64,000 bases of DNA from DATFTE01 sp963802575 (GTDB taxonomy: Bacteria > Acidobacteriota > Terriglobia > Terriglobales > Acidobacteriaceae), in the NCBI GenBank assembly GCA_963802575.1, contig CAWDJF010000001.1:248001-312000 (forward strand), read 5' to 3'. Under the pieces are notes generated by a model that made no database searches, had not been told where the DNA came from, and worked only from the letters and a program-made list of their open reading frames with translations. The translations under genes were made by a program, and so were the position numbers. This document shows positions 50,773 through 60,219 of the stretch, one piece after another; position 1 is the stretch's first letter, and the number at the start of each line of letters is the position of its first letter.

Positions 50773-51876
50773 TCACTCGACAAACATACAGTCGCCGTAG
50801 GAATAGAAACGGTATTTCTGTTCGACCGCATACCGGTAGGCTGCGAGGACCTTGTCTTTCCCGGCAAGAGCGCATACCAGCATCAATAGGGTCGATTGCG
50901 GCAAGTGGAAGTTTGTGAGAAGGGCTCCAACCACGCGAAAGTCGTAGCCCGGATAGATGAAGATGTCGGCTTCTCCGCCGCCCTCTTTGACCCGACGATC
51001 GTCACTCAGACTGGCTGCATACTCGAGCGTGCGAACTGTAGTGGTACCGACGGCGACAACGCGCCGTCCCAGGGCCTTCGCCTGATTGATTTGCGCGGCC
51101 GCGCTCGGCGAGATGCGATAGGACTCGCGATGCAACTTGTGATCTTCTACCTGCTCCGCACGAACCGGCTGAAACGTGCCCAATCCGACATGAAGCGTGA
51201 CTTCGGCGGTTTCGACGCCGCGGCGGTGGAGATGTTCGAGAATTTTGGGCGTGAAATGAAGGCCAGCCGTAGGAGCCGCGACTGAACCGCGCTCTTGCGC
51301 GTAGACGGTTTGATAGCGCTCGCGATCGCCGCTGCTGTCTTCCCGGCCGATGTAAGGAGGCAAGGGCACGTGTCCGATTTGCTCGACGACGGCGAAGAAG
51401 TCCGGTACCGGACGAAAGCGGATCTGGCGCTCGCCAAATTCCCCACGGGCCACCACCTCGGCCTGTAGCTGTTCATGGTCCCCAAAGAACAACGCCTCGC
51501 CCAAGCCGATTTTCCGCCCCGGACGCACCAGGCACTCCCATTGATTGGGCTCGCGGCTGATCTGGCGGGTCAGCAGCACTTCGATCTGGCCTTTGAGAAA
51601 GTCATGGGCAGCGGGATTGTGTGGGCTCAAAGCCAGCGCCCGAGCACCCCCCCGACGTCCATAAAGCCGCGCCGGAAACACCCGGGTGTTGTTAAGGACG
51701 ACGAGGTCATCAGGGCGCACGAGTTCGGGAAATTCGCGAAACATGCGGTCCTGTAGCGCTCCCGATTGCCGGTTCAGGTGAAGCAGGCGCGAGGCGGCGC
51801 GGTCGGCCAGAGGCTCCTGGGCTATCAATTCTTCGGGCAGATAGTAGTTAAAGTCAGAGACCAGCACGCGTTTCAA
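50773..51876 (-). CDS. queA: S-adenosylmethionine:tRNA ribosyltransferase-isomerase
   Basis: 367 aa. QueA transfers and isomerises the ribosyl group of SAM onto preQ1 in tRNA to give epoxyqueuosine. Motifs: DFNYYLPEELIAQEPLADRA near the start, DDLVVLNNTRVFPARLYGRR, GHVPLPPYIGREDSSGDRER, GSVAAPTAGLHFTPKILEHL and ALLTNFHLPQSTLLMLVCAL. It ends YRFYSYGDCMFVE. A stand-alone gene, with a divergent aldolase gene upstream. Confidence 0.95.
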   Translation of the reverse strand: MKRVLVSDFNYYLPEELIAQEPLADRAASRLLHLNRQSGALQDRMFREFPELVRPDDLVVLNNTRVFPARLYGRRGGARALALSPHNPAAHDFLKGQIEVLLTRQISREPNQWECLVRPGRKIGLGEALFFGDHEQLQAEVVARGEFGERQIRFRPVPDFFAVVEQIGHVPLPPYIGREDSSGDRERYQTVYAQERGSVAAPTAGLHFTPKILEHLHRRGVETAEVTLHVGLGTFQPVRAEQVEDHKLHRESYRISPSAAAQINQAKALGRRVVAVGTTTVRTLEYAASLSDDRRVKEGGGEADIFIYPGYDFRVVGALLTNFHLPQSTLLMLVCALAGKDKVLAAYRYAVEQKYRFYSYGDCMFVE

Positions 51877-51968
51877 TTATATGGTTTGCATGAAATCGGT
51901 GTGATTTACGGAAATTTATTCAGAATTTACCACATACAGATTGTCTGGGCGTGTGAGCCTGCGGTACC

Positions 51969-52769
51969 ATGCCAAGAGTCGGTCTCGCCCGCCGCTTTTC
52001 AGCCATGCCTAGTGAACGCCAATATCGGCACGAGATTGCCTTCTTCGGCAAGATGCTGCATCAACGTGGCTATGTCGCCGCCATGGATGGCAATCTCTCA
52101 GTGCGGCTCGACGACAATCGCATTTTGGCAACTCCAACTGCCATGTGTAAGGCGATGATGCGTCCTTCCGACATGGTGATTGTAGATATGGAAGGCCGCC
52201 GTCTAGCCGGGCGTCGAAACGTTTCGAGCGAGATTGGGATGCATCTCCTGATCTACCGCCTGCGTCCTGACATCCAGGGCATTGTGCATGCGCATCCCCC
52301 GACAGCGACGGGATTCGCTGCTGCAGGTATGGCCCTGACCGAACCGCTCGTCTGCGAAGTTGTAATCGGATTGGGATCGATTCCACTGGCGCGATACGGA
52401 ACCCCTGGAACTCCCGAACTGACGGATGCGCTCGAGCCACTCATTCCCGAGTATGACGCGATCCTGATGTCGAACCACGGGGTCGTGGCTTACGGTGACA
52501 CGCTCGATCACGCCTACATGAAGATGGAAACGGTCGAGCACTTCGCGCAGATCGCGCTGGTCACCCATTTGCTGGGACGTCAGCAACCTTTGAAAGACGC
52601 GGAACTGGAAAAGCTGCTGGCTGCGCGCAGCAAGTATCAGGGAACCACGTCCGCGGCATCCCTGCCACTCGCAGTACACATTCACACGCAAACCGGAAAT
52701 CATCACGGCCGCCCGCCGGAAACAGAAACTACGTCGCTCAAACCACGCCGCGTCCTGCGATCCCGCTAG
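51969..52769 (+). CDS. Class II aldolase/adducin family protein
   Basis: 266 aa. The fold of fuculose-1-phosphate aldolase and ribulose-5-P epimerase. Zn ligands appear as GIVHAHPPTATGFAAAGM and ILMSNHGVVAYGDTLDHAYM. MDGNLSVRLDDNRILATPTA is the typical substrate-phosphate loop. A 40-residue tail after SKYQGTTSAASLPL is not conserved. An aldolase of deoxy-sugar phosphate type is likely; the substrate is unknown. An internal ATG (MPSERQYRHEI) is a possible start. Confidence 0.82.
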   Translation: MPRVGLARRFSAMPSERQYRHEIAFFGKMLHQRGYVAAMDGNLSVRLDDNRILATPTAMCKAMMRPSDMVIVDMEGRRLAGRRNVSSEIGMHLLIYRLRPDIQGIVHAHPPTATGFAAAGMALTEPLVCEVVIGLGSIPLARYGTPGTPELTDALEPLIPEYDAILMSNHGVVAYGDTLDHAYMKMETVEHFAQIALVTHLLGRQQPLKDAELEKLLAARSKYQGTTSAASLPLAVHIHTQTGNHHGRPPETETTSLKPRRVLRSR

Positions 52770-53044
52770 ATCACCGCGAAAAAAAGACTTGTAGAGACAC
52801 CGCCTGGCTGTGTCTCGGGGGCTGAGCAATTTTTCTTGATTTGTATCAGGGTATGGCTTCAGCCGTACCGATCGGATCGACACCGCGTTCGGCTTCAGCC
52901 GCTGCTGCAGCACCTGCGGGCGAGTCAATGGTACTGCGAAAAAGCGATGCCCTGAGACGAATCCCTTCAGGGACATTGCCCATCGAAAAAGAGACGCAGC
53001 AAAGCTGCGTCTCTACGTTGGGATGCATTCTTGGTCTCGCCGGA
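52770..53044. repeat. Palindromic repeat cluster downstream of the aldolase gene
   Basis: Includes gtagagacaccgcctggctg ... and agacgcagcaaagctgcgtc (a near-perfect hairpin about 52992-53011), plus a cttcagccgtaccgat tract. It lies between convergent genes; a transcription-terminating or REP role is plausible. Confidence 0.5.
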
Positions 53045-55093
53045 TCACCACACCCGGCAGGCATTCTCCGGCATCATGGGCTGTCCTGCTTTGCAGCCGA
53101 AGGCCCGCCCGAACTCCTGCATGTTTTGCACGACGCCGTTCACGCGGAATTTGCGCGGCGAGTGCGGATCGGTTTGTACCTGTAATCGCAGCTGCTCCGG
53201 ACGAGTGTCGCCGCACCAGCTTTGGCCATGAGCCAGGAAGAATTCCTGGATCGGCGTGAAGCCGTCCTGCTTCTGCGTCAAGTCGATGTTCTTTCGCTTG
53301 GCATCTGCCAGGAACGCGATGTAGGCAAGGCGCAACCCGCCATTATCCGCAGTGTTCTCGCCCAAGGTCAGTTTGCCATTGACGTGCAAATCGTCGACCG
53401 CGACAAAGCTGTTGTACTCTTTCACTTCGCAGTCGGCTTTGGCTTCGAACTTCTTGGCGTCTTCGGCAGTCCACCAATCGGAAAGATTTCCGTTAGCGTC
53501 GAATTGACGGCCTTCATCGTCGAATCCGTGAGTCAGTTCGTGGCCGACGATGCCACCCACGTGGCCGTAATTCAGAACGTCAGCCGCGTCTTTGTTGTAA
53601 AGAGGCGACTGCAAAATGGCAGCCGGAAAATTAATGTCGTTCATGCTGGGGTTGTAGTAAGCATTCACCGTGGCTGGACTCATACCCCATTCACCGCGAT
53701 CGACGGGCTTGCCGATCTTGGCTAACTGCCGCCGGGCCTCGAATTCGGTGGCGCGCTGTGCATTTCCATAAGCGTCATCACGCACGACGGTCAGCGAGGA
53801 ATAGTCGCGCCAGTGGTCGGGATATCCGATCTTATCGGCCACCGCATGCAATTTCTCTTTGGCCCGAACCTTGGTCTCGGGGCTCATCCAGTCGAGTGTC
53901 TCGAGATCCTGATCCATGGCGGTCTCGATGTCTTTGACCATCTGCACTGTCGCTTGTTTGCTGGTTGCCGGGAATTCCTGGGCCACGTAGACCTGGCCAA
54001 CCGCCTCACCCAGCGCATTGTCCGTAGCGTCGGAGCAGCGCTTCCAGCGTGCGCGTTGTTCAGGCTGTCCGCTTAACTTGTGCCCGTTAAAATCGAACGC
54101 TTCTTCGTCCAATGCCTTGGGCAAAGCCCAGCCTGGGACGGAGTGCACCAACTGCCAGCGGAGATAGGTCTTGATGGTGGGCAGGTCGGTGGAGACGAGA
54201 ACGGCGTTCAATCCCTGAAAGAATTCAGGATGAGTGACATTCAACTCGGTGACGGCTGGCGCTTCGCCGGCGACGAAGAATTTCTTCCAGTTGAAGTCAG
54301 GCGCAAGTTTCTCGAGATCCGCGACCGAGGTCATGTGGTAGATCTTGTTGGGATCGCGCTGCGACGTGATGTCGAGAGAAACTTTGGCCAGCGCAGTTTC
54401 GATTTTCATGATGGCTTGCGCGTCAGCCGCAGCCTGGCTCTCGGTCTCCCCCATCAACTTCAGCATGTTGGCGATGTGCTGGACGTATTGCTTTCGCAGT
54501 TCCTCATCTTTCGCGCCGGTGCGTAGATAATAGTCGCGCTCGGGCAGGCCCAGTCCTCCTTGATCGACGACCGCGATCTGCTTGCGGGCGTCCTTGAAAT
54601 CCTGCTGTTCTCCGAAAGCCAGAAACGCGTTCACACCGATCAGTTGAAAGTTGCCAAGAAGATTGGGCAGGTCATCCTTGCTCTTCAGGGCGGCGATGCG
54701 ATCAAGGTCCGGTTTCAGAGGCTTGAGGGCTTTCTGGTTGATGGTGTCGGTATCCATGCAAGCCGCGTAGTAGTCGCCAATTTTCTGCTCGTTCGCAGTA
54801 CGGCCCGCGCCACCTGCGGCGGCCTTTTCCAGCAGGCTTTGCACTTCGTGCTGGGTGTATTCGGCAACCATGGCCCCGGTGCCATAGGACGAGCGATCAT
54901 TCGGGATGGGATGCAGCTTGCCGAAGTTACCGCAAGAGTATTGGAAGAAGTCGACGCAGGGGTCGGCGGTCGTGTCCATCAATTGCTTATCAAGGCTGGG
55001 TAAAAGTTGGGGAGTCTTCTCGGTTTGCGCGTTGAGCACAGCGCAGGTCGATAACACGGCCAGGATTATGGCCAGACGGATTGCAATTCGCAT
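53045..55093 (-). CDS. M13 family (neprilysin-like) metallopeptidase
   Basis: 682 aa with a signal peptide (IAIRLAIILAVLSTCAVLNA). M13 enzymes are zinc oligopeptidases. Zinc motif VGGIVGHELTHGFDDEGRQF (HExxH) and third ligand TLGENTADNGGLRLAYIAF are present, along with AYYNPSMNDINFPAAILQSP (substrate binding) and the C-terminal CRVW. The N-terminal CVDFFQYSCGNF is typical. Likely periplasmic or exported. Bacterial members of this size are common in Acidobacteriota and Bacteroidota. Confidence 0.95.
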   Translation of the reverse strand: MRIAIRLAIILAVLSTCAVLNAQTEKTPQLLPSLDKQLMDTTADPCVDFFQYSCGNFGKLHPIPNDRSSYGTGAMVAEYTQHEVQSLLEKAAAGGAGRTANEQKIGDYYAACMDTDTINQKALKPLKPDLDRIAALKSKDDLPNLLGNFQLIGVNAFLAFGEQQDFKDARKQIAVVDQGGLGLPERDYYLRTGAKDEELRKQYVQHIANMLKLMGETESQAAADAQAIMKIETALAKVSLDITSQRDPNKIYHMTSVADLEKLAPDFNWKKFFVAGEAPAVTELNVTHPEFFQGLNAVLVSTDLPTIKTYLRWQLVHSVPGWALPKALDEEAFDFNGHKLSGQPEQRARWKRCSDATDNALGEAVGQVYVAQEFPATSKQATVQMVKDIETAMDQDLETLDWMSPETKVRAKEKLHAVADKIGYPDHWRDYSSLTVVRDDAYGNAQRATEFEARRQLAKIGKPVDRGEWGMSPATVNAYYNPSMNDINFPAAILQSPLYNKDAADVLNYGHVGGIVGHELTHGFDDEGRQFDANGNLSDWWTAEDAKKFEAKADCEVKEYNSFVAVDDLHVNGKLTLGENTADNGGLRLAYIAFLADAKRKNIDLTQKQDGFTPIQEFFLAHGQSWCGDTRPEQLRLQVQTDPHSPRKFRVNGVVQNMQEFGRAFGCKAGQPMMPENACRVW

Positions 55094-55206
55094 TTTGTCC
55101 TCTTGGAGGGTATACGTACCGGTCTAAATAGAAGTTCGCCGCGTTATTGTACCCGAAGCGGCAGGGCACAACGGCGCGACGAATCAACATGCTGAAGGTG
55201 TTATGC

Positions 55207-57387
55207 CTATTCTCCGCCGAGACGGAAGCGCAGGCCTCCGCGGAAGGTCAAGAGCAGCGCTGGGTATCCCACAACCTCGTTGTAGTGCTTGTTTAGCGCG
55301 TTCTCCATATTGACGTAGGCCGTAACGCGGGAAGTGATGGCGTACCATCCACCGAGATCGACGCGTGCGTATCCGGCTGCGTGAAGGATGTTCAAACCGA
55401 GGAAGTCATCGTCGGGACGCCGTCCGACAAAGCTTCCGCCGAGATCGCCTCCCCAGCGATTGCCGAGATAGTTGAGCAGAAGAGTTCCGGAGTGCTTCGG
55501 GCGACGCAGCAGCGGGGTCCCCGCAGAGAAGACGGGATCGCAAAAGTTCGCCGGTGTGCACAGGGGCGCTTCGAGATTTTGCGTCGAAGTGTACGTGTAG
55601 GCGGAATTCAGCGTAAGCCGGGACATCAGCTTCCCTTGAAATTCGATCTCTGCACCCTGGGCGAATGACTTGTCAACATTCACATACTGGCCAATGAACG
55701 TCACCGGATTGGTTGCGTAGTCGATGCGATCCGTGAACAGATTGTTGAAGTAAGTGGCTATGAAGGAATATTTCCCGCCAAACAAACCTTGCTGAAGTCC
55801 AGCCTCGAAGCTGCGATTGCGCTCGGGCTTCAAGTTCAGATTGGGCACGCTGAACGGTGGTCCGGCGAAAGCTTGGTCGATGGTCGGTTCTTTAAATCCC
55901 GTGGCGTAAGTGAAGCGCAGGCTGGTTCCCGAGAATACGCTTCCTCCGCGCAGAGCTTGCAGTGTAAGCGCCACGCGTGGAGAGCCATTGTTTCCGTAAC
56001 CGCCGATGTGCTGGAATCGCGCACCCGCGACGACGGTCAGACGGCCGAGTGTGAGAAGTTGCTGGCCGTAGACGGCGTGGTTGAGGCGTAACCCGTGGGA
56101 GATCGGCGGGTAATCGAGGTCGCCGATAAATCCGTTCTCATCCTCGAACTCATATCCGAATGTGGTTTGTGCCCAAGGGCGCTCTAAGTAGGTGCCCTGG
56201 TAATCGAACCCGGCACGGTTGATGTCGGCGATGGCTTGGGTGGGGAAATCGTCGGGACGGCCCGGATCGGCGAAGGTGTCGAGATTCGAGCGTCGGTGGT
56301 GGTATTCGAATCCCGTAAGGCGATTCTGCCAGCGCGGCGAAGTGTTGAAGTCGAGTTCCACGCTTCCAATGAGATTGTTCTGGCGCGCGCGCTGGTCGGA
56401 GTCGGCCGGCAGCAGAGGCGCTCCATTGAAGTTCCACTCGCCGGGAACCCCCGTACGGCTGTTCGCGTGGCGCAATCTCAGGCGCAGCGAAGCATTGTCG
56501 TTGATGGCGTAGCCGAGATTTCCTCCCTGCAACGAGTTGGAGTAGTCATCGTTGATGCCTTGGCCAATAGTATTGAACTGGTCGGCGAAGAGGTTGTAGT
56601 CGAAGGGGCCATGCGATCCCGCAAGCGAGGCGTAACCGTGCGCGGTGTAGAGATTGCCGCCGTCGGCGCCGAACGTGAGTTCGGGCCGCGAGGTGCTGCC
56701 CGGGCGCGTCCAGATCTGGACGACGCTGGTCATCGCGTCAGAGCCGTACAGTGTGCTTTGGGCTCCGCGCAAAAATTCGAGGCGGTCCGTCTGGACCAGA
56801 GGAGCGGTCCCGAAGTCGAACGTACCCCCGGGTTCGTTGACCGGAACGCCGTCAATGATGACCTTGTTGTAGCGTGATTCGCCGCCCTGCACGAACAGCG
56901 ACGAGAGTCCTCCGCGCTGGCCTGCCGTGCCAATGATGGCTCCCGGCAAAAAACGGAGCGCGTCATTCATTGCGACCGGATTCATGGTTGTGATTTGTCC
57001 TGCTGTGAGCGTTTCGACGTTTGCCCCAACGGCTTCGCTCGCAACCGGCGTGCGCGTGGCGGTGACCGATACGGTCTCGGAAGCGGGCGCGAGCTGCAGA
57101 TGCACCGTGATGGCCTCGGCAGGGTGAGGTGGCACATCCAACCTTTGCTCCGCAAAGCCTGGTGCGAGAATCCGCACCGACGCGGCGCCCTCCTCGATGT
57201 CACGAAATGTGACGGTTCCTTCGGCCGAAGTAGCGGCGACGGCAAACGACCCTGACTTGCCCAGAAGTTCGACTTGAGCGCCAGCCACCGCCCCGGATTG
57301 CGGATCTACAACTCTAATTTTGAGGTCAGCCGCCCAGGCAAGCGCCGGCAGCAGAATGAGAGAAGCAAAAAGATAGACGAACCGCAC
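55207..57387 (-). CDS. TonB-dependent receptor, BtuB-like, cobalamin-riboswitch controlled
   Basis: 726 aa from a GTG start with AAAGGAGGAG ahead of it. Signal peptide RFVYLFASLILLPALAWA, then a carboxypeptidase-regulatory-like domain (about residues 20-100). The plug follows with VGANVETLTAGQITTMNPVA and VFLQG-type motif LFVQGGESRYNKVIIDGVPV, then a 22-strand barrel ending LTFRGGLRFRLGGE. The riboswitch just upstream indicates cobalamin or cobinamide as substrate, as for BtuB. Transport needs a TonB-ExbB-ExbD system; exbD is at 186. Confidence 0.92.
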   Translation of the reverse strand: MRFVYLFASLILLPALAWAADLKIRVVDPQSGAVAGAQVELLGKSGSFAVAATSAEGTVTFRDIEEGAASVRILAPGFAEQRLDVPPHPAEAITVHLQLAPASETVSVTATRTPVASEAVGANVETLTAGQITTMNPVAMNDALRFLPGAIIGTAGQRGGLSSLFVQGGESRYNKVIIDGVPVNEPGGTFDFGTAPLVQTDRLEFLRGAQSTLYGSDAMTSVVQIWTRPGSTSRPELTFGADGGNLYTAHGYASLAGSHGPFDYNLFADQFNTIGQGINDDYSNSLQGGNLGYAINDNASLRLRLRHANSRTGVPGEWNFNGAPLLPADSDQRARQNNLIGSVELDFNTSPRWQNRLTGFEYHHRRSNLDTFADPGRPDDFPTQAIADINRAGFDYQGTYLERPWAQTTFGYEFEDENGFIGDLDYPPISHGLRLNHAVYGQQLLTLGRLTVVAGARFQHIGGYGNNGSPRVALTLQALRGGSVFSGTSLRFTYATGFKEPTIDQAFAGPPFSVPNLNLKPERNRSFEAGLQQGLFGGKYSFIATYFNNLFTDRIDYATNPVTFIGQYVNVDKSFAQGAEIEFQGKLMSRLTLNSAYTYTSTQNLEAPLCTPANFCDPVFSAGTPLLRRPKHSGTLLLNYLGNRWGGDLGGSFVGRRPDDDFLGLNILHAAGYARVDLGGWYAITSRVTAYVNMENALNKHYNEVVGYPALLLTFRGGLRFRLGGE

Positions 57388-57423
57388 GGACTCCTCCTTT
57401 TACACGCGAAAAGGTTTGAGTGG

Positions 57424-57600
57424 ACGGTTCACGCCGGTCTCCTGGCTTCGCGAGTTAGAGTTCAGCGAACTCGACAGCTGCAACCGGCCTTCCCAGGACT
57501 GCTCCCAGTGACCTGTTGCCAATTTCCTCGCTTACAGTTGCGCGGCAGCCCGGGCTTTTCACCCGATTCCCTCCTCATCAACATCTGAAGAGGATGCGCG
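57424..57600 (-). promoter_or_regulatory. Cobalamin (AdoCbl) riboswitch
   Basis: The minus strand shows the B12 box GCCAGGAGACCGGCGT (plus 57431-57446). Upstream lie GGGAATCGGGTGAAAAGCCC and GCCGCGCAACTGTAAGCG (plus 57529-57571), then GGTCACTGGGAGC, the order expected of this class. It ends about 40 bases before the receptor start. High cobalamin would repress receptor synthesis. Confidence 0.9.
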
Positions 57601-57698
57601 AACCAAAGACATTTGAAAAAGAACAGAACGACAGACCAAGAAATCTAATCGCGGGCAGGGGGGTTGTCAAATGAGGGGAAGCTGTTAACCCTAGGAGG

Positions 57699-58463
57699 CT
57701 AAGGATGTCTTTTTAGAAACACTTTCCTTTTGTAGACCGGGAACTTCGTGCTCCCCACTTGGCCAACATTTTCATCCGCAAATTTCCGCACGCGTTCGAG
57801 GGCCGCTTGCATTTCCTGATGTAGACGTCCAATTTCTTCGTCATCGGCGGCGGGAGACACGTGGATGTTTTTCGCTACCCGCATCAGCGCGCGCGAAAAC
57901 GGTTTGGGAATCATGAAGCGATCCCAGGTATTTAGCACCCATGGATCTTCGAGGGCAATATAAAACGGAACGATGGCTGCTCCGGTGAGCTTTGCCAGCA
58001 GTACGGGGCCGGGTTTCGCGACATAGCAAGGCCCGCGGGGGCCGTCGATGGTGAAGGCGACGCTAAAACCCCGTTCGATCTCGCGCCGGGCTCCGAGCAG
58101 TGCGCCGACTGCCCCACGACTGCTCGACCCACGCAATGCCACGAAGCCAAGTTTCTGAATGATACGCGCGATGTACTCACCGTCGAAGCTGCGGCTGGTC
58201 ATTACCCGAAACTGCAGATCTCGCCAGATATAGGCGGAAGCGAAAACGCAGCGATGCCAGAAAGGAGTGATGCCCGGCGACTTCTCGATATTATCGGGAG
58301 CGCCTTCTTCAAAGGAAAGTGAGAAGCGAAGGGTAGGCCCGATAGCGCGGATCGCGAGAAAACCTATCCAACTGATCAACCACAAAGAGATCTTCTGACG
58401 TAGAGAGAACGAGCGCTCGCCAGCAGTTGTATCGTTCGAAATTTCGGGAGCTGCTGTGCTCAC
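57699..58463 (-). CDS. Lysophospholipid acyltransferase-like protein (DUF374)
   Basis: 254 aa from a GTG at 58463 (VSTAAPEISNDTTAGERSFS). TACAAT lies six bases before the start, which suggests a leaderless message. DUF374 proteins are distant lysophospholipid acyltransferases linked to lipid A or KDO modification. Motifs: ITPFWHRCVFASAYIWRDLQ (the HxxxxxA acyltransferase-like box), LGFVALRGSSSRGAVGALLG, VAFTIDGPRGPCYVAKPGPV and ALEDPWVLNTWDRFMIPKPF. One membrane helix near residue 40. Divergent from the FNT gene. Confidence 0.85.
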   Translation of the reverse strand: MSTAAPEISNDTTAGERSFSLRQKISLWLISWIGFLAIRAIGPTLRFSLSFEEGAPDNIEKSPGITPFWHRCVFASAYIWRDLQFRVMTSRSFDGEYIARIIQKLGFVALRGSSSRGAVGALLGARREIERGFSVAFTIDGPRGPCYVAKPGPVLLAKLTGAAIVPFYIALEDPWVLNTWDRFMIPKPFSRALMRVAKNIHVSPAADDEEIGRLHQEMQAALERVRKFADENVGQVGSTKFPVYKRKVFLKRHP

Positions 58464-58530
58464 GCGGTTATTGTACCGTTCCAGCGGCAGCCGCGATGAA
58501 ACCCCAATTGGCGTTTCAGACATCCAAGCG

Positions 58531-59319
58531 TGGATGCAAAAACTGAATGGTGCGAAGGTGGAAGCCCAGCGGCTGACCGCCCCGCAGATTTTCCACGCTG
58601 CGGTTGAGAGCGCGCGCGCCGAAATCAAGCGCTCCCCGCGCACGTTGGCGTTCTCGGGAGTGGCCGGCGGAGTGACCATGGGTCTCACCGGCCTGAGCGT
58701 GGCCGCCATGCGGGCGATCTTGGGCGAGAGCCCGTGGGCCGAACTGGCTTCTTACATGATCTATCCCATCGGCTTCATTGCGGTGATCATCGGCCGTTCG
58801 CAATTGTTCACCGAAAATACGCTTTACCCTGTCGTGCTCGTGCTCGATGAGCGCAGATACTTCAAGGAGACAGGGCGACTCTGGGCCATCGTCTTCACCG
58901 CCAACATCACTGGAGCATTCCTGTTCTCACTGTTGGCGACGCAAACGGGGGCATTGACTCCAGCCATTGCCTCAGAATTGGTAAAGCTGGGAACCGACGC
59001 GGTGAACGGGGCCGCTTCGCATTTTTTCTGGAGCGGAGTCGTCGGAGGATGGCTCATCGCCTTCGTCGCCTGGGTAGTCACGGCAAGCCAGCGCACCATC
59101 GGACAGTTAGTCATGGTTTGGTTGCTGGCATTCGTCGTCGGGATCGGCAAATTCGCGCACTGCATCGCGACCAGCGGAGAGATTCTGTCAGCCGTGCTCG
59201 CAGGCGCCCTCCCGGCGGCAAGCTACTTCCGCTGGCTTTTGCCAGCAACTTTGGGGAACATTGTAGGCGGCGTGGTGATTGTCAGCGTTCTGAATTACGG
59301 GCAAGTCCGGGAACTTTAG
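58531..59319 (+). CDS. Formate/nitrite transporter (FNT) family channel
   Basis: About 262 aa from the ATG at 58531 (MQKLNGAKVEAQRLTAPQIF). A GTG at 58456 would lengthen it by 25 residues but overlaps the divergent gene. Six helices. FNT family features: GVAGGVTMGLTGLSVAAMRA, LFTENTLYPVVLVLDERRYF, HFFWSGVVGGWLIAFVAWVV and the conserved histidine in GKFAHCIATSGEILSAVLAG. The pattern is closest to YfdC-like members. It exports or imports small anions (formate, nitrite, lactate). The exact substrate is unknown. Confidence 0.85.
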   Translation, partial: WMQKLNGAKVEAQRLTAPQIFHAAVESARAEIKRSPRTLAFSGVAGGVTMGLTGLSVAAMRAILGESPWAELASYMIYPIGFIAVIIGRSQLFTENTLYPVVLVLDERRYFKETGRLWAIVFTANITGAFLFSLLATQTGALTPAIASELVKLGTDAVNGAASHFFWSGVVGGWLIAFVAWVVTASQRTIGQLVMVWLLAFVVGIGKFAHCIATSGEILSAVLAGALPAASYFRWLLPATLGNIVGGVVIVSVLNYGQVREL

Positions 59320-59359
59320 AAGTTGCAACCGATAGAAAACGCAGACGTCTAAGAATGGC

Positions 59360-59806
59360 ATGAACACAGCCCCTACCTTTCTTGCACCCTCGGCAGGCGA
59401 ACGCCTGTTCAATCGTGTATTCGGATTTCTCGTCGGACTAGGTCTGGCTCCTGCCGGCTTCTACCTGCTCGAAGTTCGGGGCCGGAAATCGGGGAAACTT
59501 TATCGCACGCCCGTCGACCTGCTTGAGTTTCAAGGTAAATTATACTTGGTCGCGCCACGCGGACGCACCCAGTGGGTGCGAAATGCTGAAGCTGCAGGAG
59601 AAATTGTGCTGAAGCGCGGTAGCCGCCATACGACCTATCGTCTAAAGGCCGTGGCATCGGCAGATCGACCTCCGATCTTGAAGGCGTATCTCGACCGCTT
59701 CAAATCGCAAGTGCAGCGCTACTTCACAGTGCAAGCGGGATCGCCTCCGGAGGCGTTCGCAGCAGTCGCGGAAAATTATCCGGTGTTTGAGCTACAGGGT
59801 GTGTAG
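59360..59806 (+). CDS. Ddn-like F420/FMN-type nitroreductase family protein
   Basis: 148 aa. Deazaflavin-dependent nitroreductase (DUF385) family with a split-barrel fold. Signature GFYLLEVRGRKSGKLYRTPV, then LVAPRGRTQWVRNAEAAGEI and a C-terminal PPEAFAAVAENYPVFEL. Mycobacterial homologues use F420H2; the cofactor here is not known. Its last 15 bases overlap the convergent cytochrome gene. Confidence 0.85.
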   Translation: MNTAPTFLAPSAGERLFNRVFGFLVGLGLAPAGFYLLEVRGRKSGKLYRTPVDLLEFQGKLYLVAPRGRTQWVRNAEAAGEIVLKRGSRHTTYRLKAVASADRPPILKAYLDRFKSQVQRYFTVQAGSPPEAFAAVAENYPVFELQGV

Positions 59807-60172
59807 GTAGACGAGCAGATCCTGCACCTGCTGCTGCGTCAGCGTTTGGCCGAAGCCCGGCATCTTGGAGCGACCGTAAAGGATGATGTCCCCGACGCGG
59901 TCGTCGTTGGCAGGCATTCCGCTGACAGGCAGAAACTGCTTCTTGAAAATCCCCTTGAGGCTTGGACCCTTCTTGTCACGCCGCGAGTAGGGTTCGTGGC
60001 AGCGATCGCAATAATTGTCATAGATCTTGCGCCCCGCCGACTGTTGCGGCGTCAGTCCAAGTTCGGCGTCGCTTTTGCGGCGCTCCACATCGCAACCCAG
60101 GAAAATCAGCAAGAAGATGAAACAAGCGAAGAGAACAAGTTTGCACGAGCAAAACTTTCTCGATGGTGGCAT
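59792..60172 (-). CDS. Cytochrome c lipoprotein
   Basis: 126 aa from the ATG at 60172 (MPPSRKFCSCKLVLFACFIF). The lipobox LIFLGCDVE suggests a lipoprotein. A single class I c-type heme motif YCDRCHEPY (CxxCH), with axial Met in GRSKMPGFGQTLTQQQVQDL. Acts outside the inner membrane in electron transfer. Convergent overlap with the Ddn-like gene, divergent from the DUF488 gene. The longer frame to 60232 is less likely. Confidence 0.85.
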   Translation of the reverse strand: MPPSRKFCSCKLVLFACFIFLLIFLGCDVERRKSDAELGLTPQQSAGRKIYDNYCDRCHEPYSRRDKKGPSLKGIFKKQFLPVSGMPANDDRVGDIILYGRSKMPGFGQTLTQQQVQDLLVYLHTL

Positions 60173-60219
60173 TCGGCGTCTGACCGCACCCTTTCCTGGA
60201 AGTACAATAATAGAAGCCA

